Assembly (NCBI GenBank): GCA_020634885.1
Contig: JACKAW010000002.1
Span: 552,546-616,545 of the forward strand
From: Anaerolineales bacterium
Lineage (GTDB): Bacteria > Chloroflexota > Anaerolineae > Anaerolineales > Villigracilaceae
Direction of reading: 5' to 3'
Length of the DNA: 64,000 bases
Shown: positions 16,729 to 23,863 of the stretch, piece by piece
How positions within the stretch are numbered: the first letter of the stretch is position 1
Layout: each line of letters opens with the position of its first letter
The notes under the pieces: generated by a model
What the model was told of the DNA's origin: nothing
Databases searched by the model: none
Seen by the model: the letters and a program-made list of their open reading frames with translations, nothing else
Translations under genes and position numbers: made by a program

Positions 16729-17028
16729 TTACTCGTCACCAAGGACAGTAGGAACCTTCACATACCCGCGCTCAGAATTTGGCGCGTTCTTGAGGAATTC
16801 TTCGCGGCTCATGGACGGTTTGACCACATCTTCGCGCAGAACGTTCTCGGCGTTGGCGATATCCGAAGCAGGCGGGACGTTCTCTGTGTCCACTTCGTTG
16901 AGCATGTTGAAATAGTCAATAATGGACGAGAATTGTCCGCTGAAGGTCTGGGCTTCCTCTTCAGAGATTCCCAAGCGGACGAGAAAAGCAACGTGCTTTA
17001 CTGTTTTGGTGTCAATTGTTTGGGTCAT
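16729..17028 (-). CDS. gatC: Asp-tRNA(Asn)/Glu-tRNA(Gln) amidotransferase subunit C
   Basis: This small (99-residue) subunit wraps around GatA and stabilises its contact with GatB. The family pattern is clear: VKHVAFLVRLGISEEEAQTF near the start, FSSIIDYFNMLNEVDTENV in the middle, and LREDVVKPSMSREEFLKNAP near the end. It starts 15 bases after the end of the MazF-like gene and so is likely translated from the aspS transcript. Confidence 0.95.
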   Translation of the reverse strand: MTQTIDTKTVKHVAFLVRLGISEEEAQTFSGQFSSIIDYFNMLNEVDTENVPPASDIANAENVLREDVVKPSMSREEFLKNAPNSERGYVKVPTVLGDE

Positions 17029-17043
17029 AAAACCTCTTGATCT

Positions 17044-17388
17044 TTACTCATGGTGCTGGGTCATGATCTGTAAAAAGCGTATGCCAGCCAGCACTTGCTG
17101 GATCCTTTGCTCAGTCAATGTGCCGATAAATTCACCACATTGTGTTGCGTCTACTGTAAAAACTTGAGAAGCAACGATCACACTTTGCTTTGGAAGATTG
17201 GCTTCGCCTTCATCGAGCAGCACATTGCCGGGGTCTTTGGCACGCTTTAGGTTGGTGGTCAACGCACAAACGGTCACTTTATTTTGTGCGCTGACTTGAA
17301 CAACAACATGCGGATGAGTGTGGTCAGACTCAATACCATTTAACTTATTCGGCGTAATCCAGAACACATCACCTTGATGAACACTCAT
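17044..17388 (-). CDS. MazF/PemK-like endoribonuclease toxin, no antitoxin seen
   Basis: The 114-residue protein has the PemK/MazF beta-barrel pattern: HQGDVFWITPN, then HPHVVVQVS, CALTTNLKRAKDPGNVLL, and KQSVIVASQVFTVD. Active relatives cleave mRNA or tRNA. It lies 12 bases after aspS and 15 bases before gatC on the same strand, so it looks embedded in a tRNA-charging operon. No antitoxin-sized gene is adjacent. It may be inactive, be controlled by a distant antitoxin, or serve a housekeeping RNA-processing role. Confidence 0.8.
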   Translation of the reverse strand: MSVHQGDVFWITPNKLNGIESDHTHPHVVVQVSAQNKVTVCALTTNLKRAKDPGNVLLDEGEANLPKQSVIVASQVFTVDATQCGEFIGTLTEQRIQQVLAGIRFLQIMTQHHE

Positions 17389-17400
17389 CCGTTCTTTGCC

Positions 17401-19164
17401 CTAACTAAATTTGATATGTAGTTCTTTCAATTGCTTCGGCTCAACTTCCGAAGGCGCGTCCGCCATCACATCGCGCCCGTTCTGATTCTTCGGGAAGGCG
17501 ATCACCTCGCGGATGTTGGGTTCGTCCGCTAGCAACATTACCAAACGGTCAATGCCGGGAGCCATTCCGCCGTGCGGTGGAGCGCCGTATTCGAACGCTT
17601 CGAGCATGTGACCGAACTTTGTCTTGATTTCTTCATCGCTCAAACCGAGCATCTGGAACATCTTCATCTGAATATCGCGGCGATGAATTCTTATCGAACC
17701 CGAAGCGGTCTCATAGCCATTGCAGACCATGTCGTACGCTTCCGAATACACTTTGCCGGGGTTGGTGTCGAACTTCGGCAGGTCTTCCATCTTCGGCATC
17801 GTGAAAGGATGATGCTCCGACTCCCACGCCTGAGTCTCTTCGTTGAACGCAAAGAACGGGAAGTCCACCACCCACGCAAACGCCATCATCGATTTATCGG
17901 CAAGGTCCAACTTATCGCGGAACCACAAGCGCAGTCCGCCGAGAGTCTTGTTCACAACCGCACGGGCATCAGATGCGAAGACGATGAGATCGCCGACTCC
18001 TGCTCCCGTTTTTTCTTTCAACGCTGTGAGTTCTTCTTCCTTAAAGAACTTTGCCGCGCTTCCTTTCACGCCCTCGGCTGTGATCGCCACAGCAGGCATT
18101 CCCTTCGCTCCGAACGTTTTCGCCACTTCCGTGAGCGCATCCAATTCCTTGCGAGACATCTCCGCAGACTTCGGCGCGACGATACACTTGATCACCCCGC
18201 CTGCCTCCAAAGCGGACTGGAAGACCTTGAACTCGCTCTTCGCCAATACATCGGTGACATCGATTAATTCCATGCCGAAGCGCAGGTCGGGTTTGTCGGA
18301 GCCGAAGCGTTCGAGCACTTCCTTATAAGAGAACTTGGGCCACGGCGACGAAAATAATTTCTTATGGGGCGCCACAGCTGGGATCATTTCTGTGAATAAG
18401 CCTTCGACTAGAGCCAGAACATCATCGCGGTGGACGTAGGACATCTCAAGGTCGAGCTGAGTGAACTCAGGCTGACGGTCGCCGCGCAGGTCTTCATCGC
18501 GGAAGCAGCGCGCGATCTGGAAGTACTTGTCCATGCCTGCTACCATCAGCAATTGCTTCAACTGCTGCGGCGACTGGGGCAAGGCATAGAACTGTCCCGG
18601 GTAGATGCGGGAAGGCACAAGGTAGTCGCGTGCGCCTTCGGGAGTCGCTTTGAACATGATGGGGGTTTCGATTTCAATGAAGCCCTGTTCATCGAGATAG
18701 TCGCGCATGAACTTGATGACCTTGTGACGCAAGACCATATTTTTGGTCAGGCGCTCGCGGCGCAGGTCAATGTAGCGATACTTGAGGCGCATGTTCTCAT
18801 CAGGCAGATCCGCATCGGTGTTGACCATGAATGGGGGAGTCTTCGAGGCGTTGAGCACGATCACATTTTTGGCGATGACTTCCACTTCGCCCGTTTCCAT
18901 TTTGGGATTCGCCATCCCTTCGGGGCGTTTTTGCACCACGCCTTCGATCTGCAGAACCCATTCGCCACGCACACCTGTAACCAGGTCGAGAGTCTCTTTT
19001 GGAAGGTCTGGGTTGATGGTGATCTGTACCAAGCCAGCGCGGTCACGCAGGTCAAAGAACGCCACCCCGCCGTGGTCGCGGCGTCGATTCACCCAGCCTG
19101 CGAGCGTAACGGTCTGCCCGGCATGGCTGGCTCTTAATTCTCCACATAGATGAGTTCTGTACAT
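17401..19164 (-). CDS. aspS: Aspartyl-tRNA synthetase, bacterial type, probably non-discriminating
   Basis: This class IIb enzyme charges tRNA-Asp. The 587-residue length, the N-terminal OB fold (LAGWVNRRRDHGGVAFFDLR), the GAD insertion (about 290-420) and the C-terminal motif 3 region (YGAPPHGGMAPGIDRLVMLL) are typical of bacterial AspRS. His31 in RRRDHGG and Gly83 in KRPEGMAN occupy positions where non-discriminating bacterial enzymes carry His and Gly and E. coli has Leu and Lys. The enzyme may therefore also make Asp-tRNA(Asn) for GatCAB. It heads the likely operon aspS-mazF-gatC-gatA. Confidence 0.95.
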   Translation of the reverse strand: MYRTHLCGELRASHAGQTVTLAGWVNRRRDHGGVAFFDLRDRAGLVQITINPDLPKETLDLVTGVRGEWVLQIEGVVQKRPEGMANPKMETGEVEVIAKNVIVLNASKTPPFMVNTDADLPDENMRLKYRYIDLRRERLTKNMVLRHKVIKFMRDYLDEQGFIEIETPIMFKATPEGARDYLVPSRIYPGQFYALPQSPQQLKQLLMVAGMDKYFQIARCFRDEDLRGDRQPEFTQLDLEMSYVHRDDVLALVEGLFTEMIPAVAPHKKLFSSPWPKFSYKEVLERFGSDKPDLRFGMELIDVTDVLAKSEFKVFQSALEAGGVIKCIVAPKSAEMSRKELDALTEVAKTFGAKGMPAVAITAEGVKGSAAKFFKEEELTALKEKTGAGVGDLIVFASDARAVVNKTLGGLRLWFRDKLDLADKSMMAFAWVVDFPFFAFNEETQAWESEHHPFTMPKMEDLPKFDTNPGKVYSEAYDMVCNGYETASGSIRIHRRDIQMKMFQMLGLSDEEIKTKFGHMLEAFEYGAPPHGGMAPGIDRLVMLLADEPNIREVIAFPKNQNGRDVMADAPSEVEPKQLKELHIKFS

Positions 19165-19182
19165 AGTGCCTCTCTTTTTTCT

Positions 19183-19265
19183 GTCATTGCGAGTCTTCGA
19201 GAAGCAATCTCATAATGAAACCTGAGATTGCTTCGGGCAAAGAACAAGAGCGCCCTCGCAATGAC
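19183..19265. repeat. Palindromic intergenic repeat with GTCATTGCGAG ends
   Basis: The ends GTCATTGCGAG and CTCGCAATGAC are exact complements. Inside, GAAGCAATCTCA (19201-19212) pairs with TGAGATTGCTTC (19223-19234). The right inner arm carries a short insertion. Elements with these ends are scattered through many bacterial genomes as non-coding, probably mobilised repeats. It lies upstream of aspS. Confidence 0.75.
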
Positions 19266-19283
19266 GGGGATGAAATGTATATA

Positions 19284-19318
19284 AAAAATCGCCCTTCGCA
19301 TTCGCGTCGGGCGATTTG
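19284..19318 (-). terminator. Terminator of the micro-ORF transcript
   Basis: AAATCGCCC and GGGCGATTT flank a 14-base loop. On the minus strand the stem is followed by a T-run. It ends the short transcription unit that carries the 25-codon ORF. Confidence 0.8.
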
Positions 19319-19335
19319 GTTTCGATTTTTATTCG

Positions 19336-19413
19336 TCAACCAGCAAAGCTTCGCCCAACGATTCTGTGATCGTCATTATCGTTATTATTGGCAAATTGGA
19401 TGCTGGTGTACAT
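19336..19413 (-). CDS. Putative leaderless 25-residue peptide
   Basis: A short frame (MYTSIQFANNNDNDDHRIVGR plus SFAG, then TGA) starts 10 bases after a good extended -10 box and ends 17 bases before an intrinsic terminator. The start codon would be within three or four bases of the transcript start, so translation would be leaderless. The peptide is polar, has an Asn/Asp-rich centre and no membrane segment. It could instead be the sequence of a non-coding RNA of about 135 nt. I do not recognise it. Confidence 0.4.
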   Translation of the reverse strand: MYTSIQFANNNDNDDHRIVGRSFAG

Positions 19414-19423
19414 CGTGGCGCGG

Positions 19424-19432
19424 ATTATAGCA
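19424..19432 (-). promoter_or_regulatory. Extended -10 promoter of the micro-ORF
   Basis: The minus strand reads TGCTATAAT, a consensus extended -10 element. The -35 region, AGACGA at 17 bases, is weak, as expected when the TGN extension is present. Confidence 0.6.
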
Positions 19433-19592
19433 CAGAGTATTTGCAATCGTCTGTTCGGTTTGAAATTTGGCGGTTCACTTGCTTCGCGTAGGCATGTTGT
19501 GTGGGTAGGGTTAGGTAACAGGGTGAATAAAAGGTTGAAGGGGTGGATCAACTTGCCTTTAAGGAGGATGCGGGTACGTCATCCTTGTACAA

Positions 19593-21305
19593 TTATTTTA
19601 GCCCAAGGACTTCCAGCACTTCGACCGTTTTGGATTTCCCCTTGACGGGCAGGTTTTCCAGTGGTTTGGCTTCAACTTGTTTTTTCACCCGCTCATAGGT
19701 TTCTTTGCTGATGATGATCTGGTTCTTGCTGGAGTTTTCCTGCAAGCGTTTGGCTGTGTTGACCGTATCGCTGATGGCGGTATATTCGAGGCGTTTTTCT
19801 GTGCCGATCAAGCCGAGGACGGCGTCGCCGTGGTGAATGCCGACACCAAATGCGAGGTGTGAGTCTTCGGGCAATTCTTTATAAAGGGTGTTCACTGAGT
19901 CGCGGATGGCGAGTGCAGTTTTTACGGCGCGCAGGGTGTGGTCGGGCTGGGGGATGGGGGCGTTGTACCATGCCATGATGGCATCGCCCATGAACTTATC
20001 CACGGTGCCTTCCTGTGCGAGTACGGCGTCTGCCATGGCGGCGAGGTAACGGTTGAGGACGCTTACCAATTTTTCAGGGGCTATATGTTCGCTATAGGTG
20101 GTGAACCCGCGAATATCTGCAAAGAGGGCGGTGATTTCGGTGCGCTTGCCGCCGAGTTGAAGTCCGTTGGGGTCAAGCTGTTCGATGACGGCAGGTGAGA
20201 CCATGCGTTCAAAAAGACGACGCTGCGCTTCCAACTTCTTTCTTTCTGTGAGATCGTCCAGAACGATGGCCACGCCTTGAGTTTTATGGCTGGCATCTTT
20301 GAGGGGCGAAAGGTTGAGGCGCCAGTCTACATTGCCGCGTGTGGGTAGGTTGTGGCTGATCTCCAGGTCTACAATCGGCTTGTCTGTACTGCGGACTTCC
20401 AAAAGGTGCGGGTTGAGTTCATTTGACACCGAGGCGAGTGCGTCATTCAAATGGTGACCAATGATGTCTTGTGTGGGGGAGCCAAGGATGGTTTCTGCGG
20501 CGCGGTTGGCAAGGGTGATGTTATCCTGTACATCGGCGGTGATCACGCCGCTGGCGATGGAAGCAAAGACGTTATCCATCAAATTTTTGAGGGCGGTTAC
20601 TTCTTCAAGTGTGTGTTTAAGAGAAGAGAAGAGCCGCGCATTTTCAATGGCAACTGCCGCTTGGTTGGCAAAGGCTTCGAGCAGGTCTTTCTCTGCTTCT
20701 GAGAAGATGCCGGCGCGGATGCGGTTATCGGCATAGATGACGCCGATCAGGTCATTTTTTACTTTGAGGGGTACGCACAGAATGGAGCGCAGGTTGAATG
20801 CGACGATGCTTTCCTGCCCTACAAAACGTTTGTCTTCCTGTGCGTTGGTGGTGACGACTGATTCGCCTGTATCGATCACACGCTGTACCACGCTGCTGCT
20901 TACGTTCTTCTCCGCTGAGTTGATCGATTCCATTTCGTAGTTGCGGGCAATGCGGGCAGTCATTTCGCCGCTTTCATTGCGCAGCATCAAAAAGCCGCGT
21001 TCAGCTTTGGTAAGCTGGACGATGGTATCCATTACGATGCGAAGCACTTCATCCAATTCGAGGGACGAGTTGATGACTTGTCCGGTCTTTACCAGCGCAA
21101 GCATGTTGCTGTGCTCACGTTGGAAGGATTCCATTTTTGCTCCCGTTGCTTCAAGTGTGCTTTGCAGGTGTGTTAATTGTTCCAATACATCTTTTGGGAG
21201 TTTGGATGAACTGTGCCTAAGGTCTGTATGAATCTTTCCAGCGACAACGGCAAGAGCAGAAAGTTGGTCATGCATGGTTCGTGGGCGGGTTAGTTCGTCA
21301 TTCAT
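19593..21305 (-). CDS. Adenylate cyclase with GAF and PAS sensor domains
   Basis: The 570-residue cytoplasmic protein should make cAMP in response to a bound ligand or redox signal. A short helical N-terminus precedes a GAF domain (about 75-225), a PAS domain (about 235-345; GVITADVQDNITLANRAAETI) and a class III cyclase domain (about 385-560). Both metal aspartates are present, in LFADIRGFTTYSE and in VDKFMGDAIMAWYNAP. The Lys in VDKFMGD and the Thr in LEYTAISDTVNTAKRL fit ATP rather than GTP as substrate. Its ATG overlaps the stop of the transglutaminase gene by four bases, so the two are translationally coupled. Confidence 0.92.
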   Translation of the reverse strand: MNDELTRPRTMHDQLSALAVVAGKIHTDLRHSSSKLPKDVLEQLTHLQSTLEATGAKMESFQREHSNMLALVKTGQVINSSLELDEVLRIVMDTIVQLTKAERGFLMLRNESGEMTARIARNYEMESINSAEKNVSSSVVQRVIDTGESVVTTNAQEDKRFVGQESIVAFNLRSILCVPLKVKNDLIGVIYADNRIRAGIFSEAEKDLLEAFANQAAVAIENARLFSSLKHTLEEVTALKNLMDNVFASIASGVITADVQDNITLANRAAETILGSPTQDIIGHHLNDALASVSNELNPHLLEVRSTDKPIVDLEISHNLPTRGNVDWRLNLSPLKDASHKTQGVAIVLDDLTERKKLEAQRRLFERMVSPAVIEQLDPNGLQLGGKRTEITALFADIRGFTTYSEHIAPEKLVSVLNRYLAAMADAVLAQEGTVDKFMGDAIMAWYNAPIPQPDHTLRAVKTALAIRDSVNTLYKELPEDSHLAFGVGIHHGDAVLGLIGTEKRLEYTAISDTVNTAKRLQENSSKNQIIISKETYERVKKQVEAKPLENLPVKGKSKTVEVLEVLGLK

Positions 21306-23641
21306 AGAGAGTATCGTGGTGGCTCTTGTATATCTTTGTAATTGTATCCCAATATGATGCGTTTGAGTTTCTTTTGTAAACCTTTGGTAAGGACACGAAT
21401 GGCAGCCCGACGCGCCAAAATACTGCTCCCCCCCAGTGGAGAGAACAGTTGAGACTGGTGTTCATTTAAAAGAATTTCAATGTCTTCTGCGGCTTCAGGC
21501 AGGGTGTGTTTCAATATCCACGCGCGTTCGGCGGGGGTGATGTGCGCAGCTTGCGGGCGATTGAGCCATTTCAAAACGAGGTTTATGCTGTGAAAATATT
21601 TTTCGATGGACGGCAGGTTTGCAAATACCAGCCATTTGGGCAGCCTCCAGCCCGAGCGTTCACTCACTTTTTGGAGGATAAAGACAGGCGTAAATGTGGG
21701 GGCGAAGCGTTTTTGTAATCCGATCAAAAGCAGGATGAAGATCACGCCTCCGAACCACGGGAGGGCTGTTATTAACCCATTGAGCCATCCATTGGCTGAG
21801 GCTTGCTCCTCGGCTTGGATGATCTCTGGGGTGGGGAGGTCTTCTTCAAATGGTGTCTGCGACTGGGTTGGGTTGACCAGTGGAGCAGTCAATTGAATGT
21901 CTTCGCGTGTTTCAGGTCGGATGAGCGCTTCCTGGTTTACGGTTGGTTCAAATTCCACCCATCCGATCTGTGGAAAGTACACTTCGGGCCAGGCGTGCAG
22001 GTCGCGTTCACGCACGATGAACAGGCTATTTTGTAAATTTACTTCGCCTTGGGCGTATCCTACTGCAAGGCGGGCAGGGATGCCCAAGGATCGCAGCATA
22101 AGCACTTGGAGGGTGGCATAGTAATTGCAGTAAGCTCGTTTTCCTTCAAAGAGTACATAGTCCAATGGGTCGGCTGTGTTTTTAGGAATCTCCACGCTGG
22201 GGGAGTAATTAATTTCCCGGCGCAGGTATAGAGTGATGGCAGCGGCTTTATCGTAAGCGGTTTCGTAGGGTGTGGTTATATTTAATGCGGTTTCACGGAT
22301 GCGTGGTGATAAGTTTTCGGGGACTTGAAGGTATTTTTCCACTACCCAGTCTGGGTACTCTTGCCCGGCTTGGCGTAACTCTACGATGCTTGGGTTTGCC
22401 ATTAATGAGGCGGTGCGGTAGAGGTCTCCTTGCTCTAATTTGGGCGAAGCGCGGAATGCAGCGACATCGTATACTTCCTCATCGATTTCCGAGTAGAGCA
22501 TGATGGCTTCATGGTTGATCCATATGGGTTGTGCGGCAGTGTAGAGTACACTTTGCCCATCCACGGTGATGTCGAATGTAAACCCGAGGCGCTGCTTAAA
22601 TCTTTCGTTAGGGATGGACATATCCCCTTCGGCTGGATAACGTTTTATTTCCGTTTCACCGGTAATGGACCAAATATTGTCTTCAAACCGGTCGTAGACT
22701 TGTCCGCGCCAGTACATGCGAGGGAAATTGGCAGCGCTTTGCGGTGCATAGACCTTGAATACCACCTGGTCGCTTTGCGGGGTGCGTGTGCCTAGCGATA
22801 ATTCGGTTTGGAAATTGCGAGGTTTAGGTTGATTTTCTTTATCTACCGCTGCGAAGAGATTTTCAAACCGATTGGGGTTAAAAACTTTTCCGTACGTATT
22901 TCGCCAGAACAATATCCCTTCTGGCGAAGGTGAAATGGTATATGGCGCTGCCCAAGCTGCAAAAACCAATAGGGTGGTCACTATCAGTGAGGTTGTGGTT
23001 ATGTCCATTCCACTTTGGCTGGAAATTTGAACGCGGTTTTGAGCCCATTCACGCCGGTCTTTGAGGTACTTCAGTCGGCTTAACAATATGAGTGCAATGA
23101 AGAAGTAGATGCCGAACATCCATGTGTAATGATTTGAGGTGAGATGGTAAATATGGATGATGAACATCAATGCGCCGTTTGGCAGGATTGCTTTGAGAAA
23201 ATCTGTGTGTCGGGTCAGGTTAAAGCCGCTATACAGGCTGGCAAACCCGTAGGGCAGACATAATAATGTAAGAAGGAAGAATGGGTCTTTGATCGCCCTG
23301 CCTGAGGAGAGTTCCCGGATGGCTGTAAAAAGGCGCCCAAATACAATGGATATTTTTTCCAGTAGGGGGAGAGGGGTCGAACCGAAGTCGATCGTCCCCA
23401 TTAATTGCCACAAAATGAATACAAACATATACCCAAGTGAGAGCCAGGCTATGGTGCGCTTCTCAAATTGGCTGTAGCCCAACGCCAGTCCAATAAAACA
23501 TCCCAATAGGGCAATGGTATTAATTTTTTCCAGTCCTATCACCCAGGCTGTGGATTGAAGCCGCAACGAAGAAAGGAAAATGGCTGCCAGTACCAGTAAA
23601 TTTGAGAGGGAGTCCCATGAATGATCGGGTTTGTTGCGCAT
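21302..23641 (-). CDS. TgpA-like membrane transglutaminase
   Basis: The 779-residue protein has about seven or eight N-terminal transmembrane helices (first 200 residues), an extracytoplasmic transglutaminase-like domain and a further helix near 640-660. The catalytic Cys is in RAYCNYYATLQVLMLRSLGI (near 505), the His in RERDLHAWPEVYF (near 549), and the acidic residue in WVEFEPT. It resembles TgpA (DUF3488 plus transglut_core) of Pseudomonas, though the C-terminus is shorter. Its role is probably protein cross-linking or peptide hydrolysis at the cell surface. It is coupled to the downstream cyclase by a four-base overlap. Confidence 0.88.
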   Translation of the reverse strand: MRNKPDHSWDSLSNLLVLAAIFLSSLRLQSTAWVIGLEKINTIALLGCFIGLALGYSQFEKRTIAWLSLGYMFVFILWQLMGTIDFGSTPLPLLEKISIVFGRLFTAIRELSSGRAIKDPFFLLTLLCLPYGFASLYSGFNLTRHTDFLKAILPNGALMFIIHIYHLTSNHYTWMFGIYFFIALILLSRLKYLKDRREWAQNRVQISSQSGMDITTTSLIVTTLLVFAAWAAPYTISPSPEGILFWRNTYGKVFNPNRFENLFAAVDKENQPKPRNFQTELSLGTRTPQSDQVVFKVYAPQSAANFPRMYWRGQVYDRFEDNIWSITGETEIKRYPAEGDMSIPNERFKQRLGFTFDITVDGQSVLYTAAQPIWINHEAIMLYSEIDEEVYDVAAFRASPKLEQGDLYRTASLMANPSIVELRQAGQEYPDWVVEKYLQVPENLSPRIRETALNITTPYETAYDKAAAITLYLRREINYSPSVEIPKNTADPLDYVLFEGKRAYCNYYATLQVLMLRSLGIPARLAVGYAQGEVNLQNSLFIVRERDLHAWPEVYFPQIGWVEFEPTVNQEALIRPETREDIQLTAPLVNPTQSQTPFEEDLPTPEIIQAEEQASANGWLNGLITALPWFGGVIFILLLIGLQKRFAPTFTPVFILQKVSERSGWRLPKWLVFANLPSIEKYFHSINLVLKWLNRPQAAHITPAERAWILKHTLPEAAEDIEILLNEHQSQLFSPLGGSSILARRAAIRVLTKGLQKKLKRIILGYNYKDIQEPPRYSL

Positions 23642-23761
23642 AACTCTGAGTGTACGATACGGGGGAATGAACCGTCAATTGTTAGTGCTGAAAAACCCTA
23701 CTACAGAACTACATGCCGAATTCACCTTACAAATTTCAACATTTCAATTTAATTAGCCGTC

Positions 23762-23789
23762 TTGGAAGACGGATACCATCTGATATAAT
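23762..23789 (+). promoter_or_regulatory. Promoter of the Ser/Thr kinase gene
   Basis: TTGGAA (23762-23767) and TATAAT (23784-23789) are separated by 16 bases, with TGA immediately before the -10 box (extended). It lies 75 bases before the start codon at 23864. Confidence 0.65.
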
Positions 23790-23863
23790 GCCAACGTTCC
23801 GGCAAAGGAGGAGGTTTTCCCTTTGCGTACAGCATTAATTCTCTAGAACACGAATGGATAGCA

